DNA of 64,000 nucleotides from Oscheius onirici (lineage: Eukaryota; Nematoda; Chromadorea; Rhabditida; Rhabditidae), in contig OW051473.1 in the NCBI GenBank assembly GCA_932521025.1, forward strand, positions 1,798,001 through 1,862,000, given 5' to 3'. Below are positions 1 to 10,259 of this stretch, piece after piece. Each line of letters opens with the position of its first letter. Positions within the stretch are counted from its first letter, which is position 1. Position numbers and translations under genes: made by a program. The notes under the pieces were generated by a model. The model was not told the DNA's origin, did no database searches, and worked only from the letters and a program-made list of their open reading frames with translations.

Positions 1-1847
1 GCAGATTTTTGTTGAAAACATGCAGAACAAATGCAAGCAGGTATGGAGAGTATCTTTATTTCCAAAGCGCTTATTTTAGGTGATTAAACTGTTCCGAACA
101 TCTGCAATTTTTACGGAAGGATCAGTGGAACGGCGGACACTAACAAAATTGTCGCTCACATTTAGCCACATGCTTTTCGAATTGAAAGCAGAGTTTCCCG
201 AAGGCAACTTCATTGGAGACAAGTTTCGAATCACGAAAAAGGAGGCAGAAGAGTTCTGGCAAAATGCTTTCCCAAAAAAGTAAGCAAACTTCTGATCATT
301 TCCTAGCTTTCTTTTTTAGATCAGTGGTTCCCTGGGACAAGTTTATTGACGAGTTGGAAAAGTCGTGCCTTTTCCAGCTTAGAGACTCTCCCTTGCAAAT
401 GTCACAACTGAAAACGACAGTCGACTTGACGGGAAACGATCACGTTTCCAATTTCGAGTTTGATGTTTTCACGAGGTGAGTAACATTAAAACTAGCCTTT
501 AAACTGCATTTTTAGGCTCTTCTATCCGTGGAAAACTTTGCTAAAGAACTGGCAATTGCTCACGTCATCACATCCCGGTTATGTTGCTTTTTTAACTTAC
601 GACGAAGTGAAGAAAAAGTTGGAAACTTTGACTGGAAAGCCTGGAAGGTGGAGAATTTCAGTAAAAAGTTATAACACAGGGCATTTTCAGCTATGTCTTT
701 CGGCTGAGCTGCACTCGTCCTGGTCAATGGGCTATCGGCTATGTTGCTCCAGACGGCAGGATATATCAGACAATCCCACAGAACAAATCGCTTATACAGG
801 CTCTGCATGAAGGAAGTAAAGAAGGATTGTGAGTATTTTCATTCAACGTTTGATATTTGCTTTTTCAGCTACCTTTATCCCAATGGAAAGACGGCAAATG
901 TTGAGCTGGACAAGTTTTTGGAAATGCCGGCTGCGGAGAGAGTCAAAGTGACCAGTGAACAGTACGATTTGTACTGTGAAATGGGTACAACGTTTGAGCT
1001 GTGCAAAATCTGCGACGATCGGGACAAGAACATTAAAATTGAACCCTGCGGTCACCTTCTTTGTGCGCCTTGTCTTACAAGTTGGCAGGTCTGTTTATTT
1101 TCATGATTTGCACTCATTTTTGGAATTTTCAGGAATCAGAGAGCGGGAACACATGTCCTTTTTGTCGGTACGAAATCAAGGGAACTAACAAGGTCATCAT
1201 TGACCGATACAAACCAAAGGAGAAGCCGAAAGAGAAGCCGCTCGTCTCTGTTGCTCCGACTCCCAGGATATTTCCCGAGCTGTCTAAAATAGTGGATACT
1301 AAAGAAGTTGTGAGGCGTTTCTATGGGTTTTCATATTCTAACAACTGCAGACTCCTCCTTCTGTCTTCGAGCTACCAGTAGGACCTCCGCCACCACTACC
1401 TCCACGGGTGCCGAAAAAGCAGTTAACAACGGAACGATCGGTGAGAGATATGCCTTTAAGTTTGAAATAATAGTAGTGAGAATGGTTTCTCGCTCACAGG
1501 ATACAAGAGAGCCATCCTTGACCGCGCCCTAAAGATTTTACGCTTTTTTACGCGATTTGATACAAAAACAACAAATCTGTGTTATTCAAACCCTGTCGGA
1601 CTTGGACACGTAACTTTCGACATGCGCATAACATACAATACCGTTCACCTTCTTTGTCAGTTTGATTCTATTAAAGTCTCGCTTTTCTACTACTACCATA
1701 CCAAACAATTCGCGTTCACTTAAAAATCGCCTGTTTCAGAATTCGGATCCGTCCTATGTTAATGCCGACATCGTGGAGGAGCATGCTAATCAACAGCAGC
1801 GGCCGTCACTACCGAACATAATCGCTCCTGTTTTGCCTCCACGCTAA
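1..1847 (+). CDS. sli-1: CBL-family RING E3 ubiquitin ligase (SLI-1-like), 5' truncated
   Basis: This encodes an adaptor-type E3 ligase of the CBL family, which ubiquitinates activated receptor tyrosine kinases at the membrane. The window begins inside the tyrosine-kinase-binding domain. Exons are about 5-40, 80-279, 320-475, 516-647, 691-828, 869-1088, 1133-1309, 1351-1440 and 1740-1847. Visible in order are the four-helix and EF-hand part ([13 protein letters not shown]), an SH2-like part with the phosphate-binding Arg (VFRLSCT), the linker helix with its conserved tyrosines (QYDLYCEMG), and a RING finger ([17 protein letters not shown]). A short tail has SH3-type polyproline motifs ([12 protein letters not shown]). 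The tail lacks a UBA domain, as I recall for short CBL forms. In C. elegans SLI-1 dampens LET-23 EGFR signalling. The identity is very secure. The N-terminal exons lie outside the window. Confidence 0.95.
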
Positions 1848-2300
1848 GCAGTATCCAAGACAACATTTGATTCACTCAATTTATTCCCAAAACTATAGTT
1901 CCCTAAGCGATACGGGTTAAGAAACCCGAGCTTGTTTTACCCCAAGGGTAGAGTGTATCTAGTGATCGACGTAGCCAGGTCGTACCTTTGTGTTTCATCA
2001 TACCCTTTTTGTCTCAAAATTCACAATCGTCCAAGCTTTCCTATTCGAAACATATCTGCGTCTAGGTATTTCCCACATCCTTGCCACGTAGGCTAGCCTT
2101 GAGAGCTTCTACATATATGTAACTGAATCGAATCTTCTTCCAGACTGGTCCCTGTCATTGTCATATTCTATGATGCGTGATTTCTGCTGTTAAAAATTGT
2201 TCTGTAGTTCCCATTGACGGGTCTCAAAAATGTATTAATATTGCATAAATAAAAGAATTTATAAAATCTGGACTTGTTATCCTGAACTTTTCGTCATATT
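1848..2300 (+). other. 3' untranslated region of the CBL gene
   Basis: No convincing reading frame is seen here. An AATAAA signal in the context of 2245-2255 is the likely polyadenylation signal of the upstream CBL gene, so the stretch is probably its 3'UTR followed by a short spacer. Confidence 0.5.
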
Positions 2301-2327
2301 CTAGTTAGAACATCTTCTCAGTTAGAG

Positions 2328-2513
2328 GTGTCCTCGTCAAGTTTTGGTCTGGAGCTGCTGAACGTTGACCAGGATTGGAACGATATATTCGATTGGAAGG
2401 CTTTCTCCACAAAAAGAGAGAACAGAAAAATCTGTTTCTATGCGTTCGATCCAGTACACGATCAATCGGCTGACCCCACACTGTACAAATGTTGCCGGAG
2501 AAGAACGGAATGA
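2328..2513 (+). CDS. possible last exon of a small hypothetical gene
   Basis: After an acceptor-like TTAG at about 2325 an open frame of about 60 codons runs to a TGA. It contains DQDWNDIFDWKAF and ends in KCCRRRTE. A polyadenylation signal (AATAAA) follows at about 2631 on the same strand. No ATG opens the frame, so if real it is the end of a gene whose other exons I could not place, or an alternative 3' end of the CBL gene. No family is recognised. The call rests on splice and polyA context only. Confidence 0.25.
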   Translation: MSSSSFGLELLNVDQDWNDIFDWKAFSTKRENRKICFYAFDPVHDQSADPTLYKCCRRRTE

Positions 2514-3095
2514 TCGTTTCCAACGACGAGAGCGAAGCTCAGTTTGTGTTTTATTGCTCAGTTTAGATGGCGATCGCCGTGGCTGTGATCATCGTTTAGT
2601 TTCATTTCCACACCTTTTTCTTCTTTTCCCAATAAACACATGATGTAACCCTTCGGTCCGCCTTATTCTTAAACAACCTCTAGATGATTCCTTTCGATGA
2701 TTAGCTTCCCTCATCTTCGTTCATAAACATCTATTTTCCATGAATTCTGTCTGTAATAAAACCTTTTGTAGCAGGTAGATTAGCGCTAAAACCTGAGTTT
2801 GCACCATTCACGGGTTTTTTAACTTATGAAAACTAGATGTTTGTCACGGACGGTAAGCTCATCATTGTAAACTACCATCCGTTTCAGCTGCACGTCTAGG
2901 TTGAATGTGTGTGTTTGTATGAGAATCAACGGTAGGAAATTGATTGCTAGAGAGATCGGTCCATTTCGTTTATTGGCATGGAAAATCAATTATTCTTCAG
3001 ACAGTCACGTTGTTTTAATACCATTCGGTCTTCTTTCAATTCACGCTCTCAAATTTTTAAATCTTTTTTTCAAAAACAGCTTTCTAGTTTGTAGG

Positions 3096-3900
3096 ATGGG
3101 CAACGCACCAGACAAGCAAGTCGACCCTATTTTTACTCTTACATCGGAACTGAGTGCTCTCAAAGTCAAGGCTGAGAAGGGTCCTGTAGTGAAGACTAGT
3201 CCATCCATCTTCACTGGTGTAGGACCACATTCTGTAGCCGATGTACAGCCATACTACTCGGTACCCCGTGGACGTCTCATTTCGGCACTGGTAAGCTGTT
3301 CTTTCTACTTTCTACGTCTAGTTTCAGCAAGCTGCCTATTTCTGACTGTTGTTCTTCTTCCTGGTCTTACTAGTCTCGATGGTTCTGGCAGCTTCCGATA
3401 GCCTTGATCCACCTGATATGGTAAGGTTTTGGTCTCAAAAATAGATTTTTAGTTTTAGATATTCGGCAATTTGTTCCTTATGGCTGCAGGTTTGAGTTCG
3501 ATAGTCAGTTCGGATACTAGTCCCCTAATTCTAATTTATACACGCGCCGAAATCAGTCGCTTGACCCGTTGGCTCGTCTCCAAACAGCACCTGCCCCTTG
3601 TTCTTCAACAGTTTCTTATAAGACTAGCGGCGCCAACAAAGACAGAACTGACAATTGATTTAAATGGAAAAAGAGGAGAAAGGTTTTTATCCGAGCCGGC
3701 ATTTGAAAAATTGAGCAAATACTACAAACAAAGGGATACTTTCGAGGCGGATATTGAGTTATATTCAAAAGAGTGTAAAGGCAAATGGTTTTGGATAAGT
3801 GTAGTTTACTGCGGCGGCTTCTTTTTGTTCTCGGCGTCGGCGAATTTTCCCCAAATTTCATCCTTGACATCCTCCGTCTGCTCGGCTGGAACCTTCGAGC
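3096..3900 (+). CDS. uncharacterised membrane protein model interrupted by an in-frame TGA
   Basis: The ATG at 3096 follows an acceptor-like TTTGTAG. Exon 1 (3096-3290) encodes a soluble segment beginning MGNAPDKQVDP, with a possible N-myristoylation glycine. It ends at a strong GTAAGC donor. Exon 2 (3328-3420) continues in phase but meets TGA at 3343-3345 after QAAYF. The same frame then reads a hydrophobic segment (LLFFFLVLLVSMVLAAS) and splices in phase at 3421/3459 into a long open exon with further hydrophobic and charged stretches (LSEPAFEKLSKYYKQRD). The 3' end is uncertain. The frame stays open beyond 3,900 and overlaps the last exon of the opposite-strand gene. Explanations are a sequence error or null allele, an unrecognised splice choice, stop recoding, or two genes. 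I do not recognise the family. Confidence 0.4.
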
Positions 3901-5786
3901 CTGTAAGTTTGGGTTTTATATTGGAACCGGTCAACCCCCAATACCTAGAGGTGAAGAAAATGAATTCCCCCTTGCGCGCGCTCCCTCTCTTTCTCTTACT
4001 GTCCCCACTGCTATGCTGTTCGCCGCGCCGGCTTTGTTTACACCCGGTAGCCCGACTACCGTAGTCTCTCCGAGGAAAAAAGAGGCACACTCAGTGGGAA
4101 CCTATCAGCATGATGAAAGGCACCATTCAAATAATACATCCTCTCTGCGGCCATGTAGTTGTTGTGGCTGTTGAGCTTGTAGTTGATTTGGATGTCCTCC
4201 TGTTCGTCTGTCGCCTTCTGGACCGGATGAGAAGAAGTTGTAACCTAAAATTCTACAATACACAATCAAAACGGATGAACTACCTTCTCCTTCTCGGCTT
4301 TCATGGACTCGGAAATCGAGCTGCTCTTCTTCACAAAGACGGTTTCATCCTTAAAACATGTATGTCAAACTGTGGTATATGGACCAACACTCATCAGATC
4401 AGCCTTCCTCTTCTTTCCTCTCGGATCCGACGAAGTCCCCTACAGAAATTTTTTTACACAGTTCAAAAACTAACCTGGGGGCCGAAGGGATAGTCAAAAT
4501 TATTGCCTACAGACTCTTTCGGATTGGATTTTTCACTAGAACCCTGAAAGAACGTTTTCGATTCCAAGATTCCAGGAGTAACAGACCTCTTTAGAGGAAG
4601 ACATGCTGGTACTGGCGGCAGGCTGAAAAAGAGTCACATATGCAAGTTGTTTATAAGTAAGTCTCTCATCTACCCGCGCTCTCTCCGCCTTATAATATGA
4701 GTGATTTCCAGATGTTCCTCACTACGTAAATTACCGCTTACTTTCCATCCGGCAATACGCGAGTTGAAGCGAATAGAGCGGCCCTGATAACCACTCTTGA
4801 ACATGTTAGAAGGAATAGCAGTCGGTCAATTTGTCTACTGATCAAATGAGGAGGGGTGCAGACTTCTTTGTACACACCCCTTCTCTTTACAGACTCACAG
4901 TGGCAGATCCAAGAGACGAGACGAGACTTTTCGAGACGAAGGCCGTCTGGAAGGCAGAGTTGAGGATCCTTTTCGTCACTTCTTCTTCTATTCCCGTCGT
5001 CTTCAAGATTCTCCCAATATTGTTGTGAATCCAGTTTTTGACGCGATCGGAGCCTTTGACACTAGCTGCCTGAGAGTACAATTTGGGAACGTTTTGTATT
5101 ATCTTAGCCAGAGAGTCGTCTTTCACTTCTTCACAAGCTGGAGCGGTTAGAGCGGGAGAAACGGATGCGGGTCGTACTTCTTCAGTCATCCGAGAAGCAT
5201 TTTCGGTTGAGGATGGAACCGTTGGGGCCTGCAATAGGATGTAATTATGATGAAGACTCTCACCTGAATTCTTCCGACCTCGCCTATCGAAAGAGTAGCC
5301 ACAGTAGGGCTCGCGAACATAGAAGATTCAAAAGGAAGAGAGCCAATGCTTCGTTGAAATAGCTGGTTGTATCTCTGAAAAGCAAGATGCTTTATAGCGG
5401 AAATTTTGAGTACAACTAATTGCTATTGTAACACTTACATTGCTGGCAGGGTTTGGAGCAGCAGGGAAACGTTGGAACTGTTCAAGCTGGTGCCAAGGAC
5501 AGCTGGGAAGAAAAGGATAGGTGAATATGTTGGTTGTCAGTAGGGGAGAGTACATTTGAGGGTGCGTAGCTCCAAAATCAAAACTTTGTGTGAGCAAATG
5601 ATTCAAGGAAAAAATGTTGGGAGGTGGTAGCTGTCCCGGCAGTGGAACAGGTGGAACAGGTCGTACAATATTTTGAAAAGAAGGAATTCCAGGAGCTCCG
5701 GCAACTTGTGGCAAGGTTGGATTTGGTTCCGGACTTATAGACAGGACGTCTATAAACTCGTCGTCCGAGAGCTCGTTTTCGGCCAT
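3806..5786 (-). CDS. uncharacterised protein with proline-rich N-terminus and NLS-like motif
   Basis: The minus-strand gene starts at an ATG (5786) that follows a good acceptor-like TTTCAG 22 bases upstream, and ends at TAA (3806). Exons join in phase. An acidic start (MAENELSDDEFIDVL) leads to a Pro-rich region (RPVPPVPLPGQLPPP), then a predicted helical region (DSLAKIIQNVPKLYSQAASV ... RVKNWIHNNIGRIL). After that come the exons SGYQGRSIRFNSRIAGWK, a Ser/Lys-rich stretch with GKKRKADLMS (nuclear-localisation-like), a segment HNNYMAAERMYYLN, and a charged C-terminus KFADAENKKKPPQ. Two acceptors appear to be AAG rather than CAG/TAG. No known domain is recognised. The gene model is supported by consistent phases across about eight introns. 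Its last exon overlaps the plus-strand membrane-protein model. Confidence 0.6.
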
Positions 5787-5799
5787 TGCCCCGTCTGAA

Positions 5800-6840
5800 A
5801 AGTCCTGAAACGTGCTGTAACGAAACTTTTTAGAGAAAAATAGGAAAAGTCTAATCTCCTGAGACTAGGAGCTAATTGACAAAACCCTAACAGGCATCAT
5901 GTCATGCGACTACCACGAAAGTTCAAGAGTTTCGGAAAATACATCAATACAAAAAAGCGTTTTCAAGCACCATTGAAATTGCTGGCCATAAGTGTAAGTA
6001 AAGTAAAGTTTCTTCCCGACTCAAGCCTGAGTTCCGAAGAGACTCATGGGCTGCGGGTGCTTCCTGAGTGGCCAGGTTGCGGTAGGCATTAACGTTCCGA
6101 AGCTGCCTCGACTTTTCTGGGAAAGCCTTTGTAGTACCTAGCAATTAAAAAGAAACGGATAGCGTGACAAGCAGCAGTTTGTATGATGGGACAAAACAAG
6201 AGCGAAGTGCTCGTGTCGGTAGAATAACAACTGCCCACAGCAGGGCGGAGTCGTTTGCGTTTATACACGGTGGTCCAGCCGCGATTACCAGAGTCAAATC
6301 AAAATGAATTAGAGCAAAACTGCGGACTGGTCTAGAACCAATATTTGGAAGGTAAAAGTAAAAATTGGTTCCTTCCACTGCAAGCTTCGAAACTGTCGGA
6401 ATAGCGATCGCTTTCACTCTCTTTCTCTCACGAATTCTGGGCGGTGCTGCGCACGCGACTCATTGTTACGCCCGTTCAAAACTGCGTCCATGGGTACTTT
6501 CAATGCACGTCCATGACCGACAGAATTGGTAGAACAAGCATGCTTTCATGAGGTTAATTGCAAGAGACAAGGACATGGAACCGTCTGGAAAAAATGCGAG
6601 CTTACAGCCGTAGCCAGGATTAAGCGTCGTGGTTCCCCCCGTACGAGTCATTTGTTTTACTGGCCGTATGCTGTTTTTGTGTTTCTTACGCTCCCAATAA
6701 GAAGCGAGACGTTCCACTCCCAGTAGTGGCGGCGACTTATCGGGAACGTCTGGCCACCTGATTCGGCTTTCTGAAGGATGTTGTCCGTAAAGATCTTCTA
6801 TTGTTCAGACTAAAAACTATCACTTTCGTCCCGTACTTTG
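5800..6840. other. intergenic, no supported gene
   Basis: Short open frames occur on both strands but none has a start, splice or polyA context that convinces. A 29-base segment near 6452-6480 (GCGCACGCGA then CATTGTTACGC) recurs in similar form near 11009-11037, hinting at old repeat material. Confidence 0.4.
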
Positions 6841-7369
6841 CCTCCCGTTGTTTATGAGCAGACTCCGTAACTTGAGACCTTCTTGGCGGCTGTTTTGATA
6901 AGATCTCTAACCACACGTTTTGCCTTTGGTTTTGGCGCGCCTAGCAGCACGTTGGAGATGTTTACGAGGAATACGGTAGCCGTTTGCCTGGAATGTTCGA
7001 AAAGATGGGCGCCACCCTCTCTCGATTGGTTCGCAGAGAAGCGGAGCGACAGCCGCGCAACTGCGCGCTCCTGTTTTCTGGCCAGTGCTTCCTGCTACCT
7101 ATTCAAGAACTGTGGCCACGGTCATGGTGAGTTGAGGGTTTATTTGTTTTTTTTTGCGGTATTCGAAGAGTCGTGTTTTATTCGAAGAGTTGAAACAGCA
7201 CACAGGTGCTTTTCTTTACAGTTCCATTCTTCCGTGAAATTCATTCTGAATTTAAATGACACCATTGTTATTCACATCATGGCTGAATAGCTATAGTGTC
7301 ATTTGGGTAAAGCGCAGATAGTAATTCCTTTAAGGGACACGGCCTCGTAAGTATTACGGCACACTCCTC

Positions 7370-8035
7370 CCAAATGCCGTCAACTTTGACTTGTCTTCCA
7401 GACGGACGATCCTCTGTTTGTTGTTTATTCGGTATTCAAGGCAGTTCACCTGACCGAGATCACATCCGAAGAGGAGGGTTCTTGGAGTGATGCTGAGCGC
7501 GTTGAATGATCAGGGTTGCTCAAGCTACGGGATCCGCTGGACAGGCTAGGCTGGCGAGAGATGCCAGGGTAGACTACCTTCGTGTACTACCACTCGGGAT
7601 TGAACTTGCGATCGCTTTCTTCATAGACTGTCATCCTATCCACTTGACTATCCGGGCCCCTACCAAAATAGATCTGTATGACACTTGGTTCGGCCTTCTG
7701 GAGCCGGTCGCTCAATGCCCCCTGGCTGTGATCAGAAATGCCCTGCCAATTGCCCTAAACTTTGACTTGCTTTCCAGACGGCCGATCCTCGTTTCATACC
7801 AAAATATAACGGTTTGCAACCTGGATCAGCCTTCTGGATCCGGTCGCTCAATGTCCCGTGAGTAGTAGTTTTGAAATCTTATCCGATCTACCCGAGATTT
7901 GAAGGTGCCTAATGATGCCCTCAACTTTGAGCCGCTCTCCAGACGACTGTTCCTTGTGCTACACCAATATGAAACGGTTTAGGCCTTGGAATAGTCTTCT
8001 GTAGTCGGTAACCATATTCCCTCGGGTCATGCCAG
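7370..8035. repeat. degenerate ~136-base tandem repeats, array A
   Basis: Units share the core CTTCCAGACGGCCGATCCTC, then TACCAAAATATAACGG, CTTCTGGAGCCGGTCGCTCAA and GATCAGAAATGCCCTGCCA. CCAGACG cores are visible at 7398, 7774 and 7939. After subtracting the inserted SINE, the first spacing is about 135. Array B (9000-9330) repeats the pattern at 9088 and 9224. Confidence 0.65.
7424..7660 (-). mobile_element. tRNA-derived SINE, copy 1
   Basis: Read on the minus strand, the element begins GGGGCCCGGATAGTCAAGTGG and contains a pol III A box-like TAGTCAAGTGGATAGG. A B box-like GTTCAATCCCG lies about 40-50 bases downstream. A ~150-base tRNA-unrelated body and an A-rich end (GAATAAACAACAA) follow. 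It is nearly identical to the copy at 51498-51731, apart from a few substitutions and small indels. The flanks show it interrupts one unit of the ~136-base repeat between CCTCTGTTT and TACCAAAATA. Confidence 0.8.
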
Positions 8036-8249
8036 CAAGTGGAGAATCCCGAATTCCGTCCATGAAGTCCAATAGTTTGAGTAAGAATCTAACAACTAGG
8101 CGAACTGAAAATGTTTGTCAATTAAAGCGCCATTCTTTGTTTCGCTGTCTGTTACTCCTAACCTTTCTGCTGATTCTCATACTGCCCAGAACAGTCGCAT
8201 TCATTGGTATAACGTGTTGGAAATCGCCTCATCTTGTTGACTTCTCCGC

Positions 8250-8755
8250 ATAAATGCGCGCGCATTCCACTTTTGAAAAAAGGCCATTAATCTGGCTAGT
8301 GACAGATAGGTCTGATGGTCAATTTACAGTCCTCGTCTGGCGCTTTCAAGACATGCGCGGATTTGAATATTCAAATAAGTTCCAACAAGAATACTTTGAT
8401 ATTGGGATGATGTTAGTAATGCTTCTGCTCTCCATGAGCTCACACGCAATTTGAATATCGGATAGTTTCTCTCCCGTCTCATGGCCCACTCTTTACGTTT
8501 CAGATAACAACGGAGCGCGAGGGCGTGCCTTTTGCCGCTCTTTTTCAAACTGTGGAAACAGACCTGTCACTCGCGAAACAAAAAGTTGCTCACGCGCTGA
8601 GTCTTATAAGAACAAGGCGCAATTTTTTTTTTAATTTAATTTTTTTCCCATTTTCAACTGAACATCGAGGGATCTTTTTTTTTAAAGAAGTCCTTTTTGA
8701 CCGGAACAAAAACATTACTTTTCCATCAGCTTTCTTCGCTTGTTTATACGCAACC
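8250..8755. other. A/T-rich spacer between the repeat copies
   Basis: This contains poly-T and oligo-T runs around 8625-8690 and no gene-like signal. It separates the two copies of the duplicated block. Confidence 0.4.
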
Positions 8756-9590
8756 TGAGTAACTTGAGACCTCTTTGCGGCGCTCCGATAAGATCTCCAA
8801 CCACATGCTTTGACTTTGTTTTTGAGAGCTAGCCGCACGTTCGAGGTGTTTAGGGGCAATACGGTAGCCGGCAATCTGGAATATTCGAAGGACTGGGCGG
8901 CGACCACTTTCGATTGATTCGCAGGGGGGCGAAGAGACAGCCGCAACTGCGCTCCTCTCGTCTTCTGTCTAGTGCTTTCTGCTACCTATTCCAGAGCTGC
9001 GGTTTGGTTCAGCCTTCTGGTGCCGGCCGTTCACTGCCCCGTGCAAGAGCACATTTCTGTCCTATGCTCTCACAATTGACTAGTTTTCCAGAAAACAGAA
9101 CCTCGTTGTACGCCAGTATATAACGGCATACAACTCGGTTTTGACTTCTGGAGCCGGTCGTTCAGTGTCCCCTGCTTGTGATCAGAAATGCCCTGCCAGT
9201 CGTCCTCAACGTTGTCTTGCCTTCCAGACGGCCGGTCCTTGCTTCATACCAAAGTATAACGGTACGACACTTGGATCATCCCTCTGGTGCCGGTCTTTCA
9301 ATGTCCCCTAGTTGTGATACAATGTCCTCACGCTGTGTCGTCAGGTGGAAAGTCCCAAATTCCGTCCATTAAGTTTGCTGAAGAATCTACCTACAAGGAG
9401 AACTAAAAATACTTTTTTCTTAGAGATACTCCCCGTTCCGCTGGCTGTCAATGACTGCTCAACTTGCAGCTGTTTACAATTCTGATGAAAACACTCATAT
9501 TTATTGTTATATCGTGAAAAACATGTAAAAACAACTAGAAGTTGAAAATATCGTCATCTTGTAGACTACTTTGGTAGACTACTAAGCGCA
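8755..9590. repeat. duplicated repeat block, copy B
   Basis: This is the counterpart of 6860-8250 without the SINE. The 8755-9000 part aligns with 6860-7120, 9000-9330 carries ~136-base repeat units (cores at 9088 and 9224), and 9340-9420 aligns with 8035-8115. The divergence suggests an old duplication. Confidence 0.6.
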
Positions 9591-9914
9591 TCCACAAACA
9601 AAGGGCCCCGTACCATCTAAAGTTAGGGTTCGTGACAGAGCTAACACTGTCTGACAAGAAACCTGACTTTAGACGGAGTTCAGGCGCCTACGCAGAAGGT
9701 GAAAACAATGATGTTGGAGCCCAAAAATCTAAAATTACGAGAAAACTATACCTCCTCGGATCTTCGACATCTCTTGGCTGATCCCTGCTGCAACGGTTTC
9801 CACGGAGACCTCCACTCCGATCGTCAGCAGCGAAAACATTGAAAGACGACTGAAATTGTATGATTGGACAAAGCCAATAAGTCACCCCACATTTTCTGTT
9901 CAACAAGTACACTG

Positions 9915-10250
9915 GTTGCAGGCAATGGTCGTGCAAGTAGAGAAGGGAGGGTGAAAGAATATCGGACAAAAAGGGCGCAAGGGCAGGCACGGGAGGAGGA
10001 GAGGGACAGGCAAAGAGAGAAAGGCACAGGCAGGGACATGCACAGTGAGAAGGACAGGCACAATGAAAGGGACAGGCACAGGTATAGGGGGGAGGCCAGG
10101 GATAAGGACAGGCTCAGAGATATGAATAGAAAGAGGCACAGGCAAGGTCGTGCGAGTGGAGAGGGAAAGGTGAAAAATAGCGGGCAAAAAGGCCACAAGG
10201 AGAGGGACAGGCTCAGGCACAGGGAGAAAGAGAGGTACAAGCAAGAAGTT
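9915..10250. repeat. purine-rich minisatellite with a ~219-base higher-order repeat
   Basis: The plus strand is almost pure G/A with interspersed CAGGCA, built from degenerate GGGACAGGCACA-like units. A longer block at 9920-9982 (GGTCGTGCAAGTAGAGAAGG) recurs at 10141-10201 (GGTCGTGCGAGTGGAGAGGG), giving a period of about 219. Frames are open in several directions because of the composition. They are not credible genes. Confidence 0.7.
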
Positions 10251-10259
10251 TAATCAAGT

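Larger units (their letters stand above)
6860..8250. repeat. duplicated repeat block, copy A (contains a SINE insertion)
   Basis: The first ~260 bases (6860-7120, starting near TAACTTGAGACCTTCTTGG) match 8755-9000 at very roughly 80 percent by eye. Both continue into degenerate ~136-base repeats, and then into a shared tail near 8040 and 9345 (ATTCCGTCCAT, AAGAATCTA). This is therefore a two-copy long interspersed repeat of unknown class. Coding potential is not conserved between the copies. Copy A is enlarged by a tRNA-derived SINE. Confidence 0.65.

Noticed and set aside
6145-6417. Minus-strand 90-codon ORF
   Set aside because: It sits in repeat-bearing intergenic DNA without start context, splice sites or recognisable motifs.
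9824-10253. Long ORFs on both strands with Ser/Leu-Pro or Arg/Asp-rich translations
   Set aside because: They are by-products of the purine-rich minisatellite. Several frames are open at once and no splice or homology support exists.
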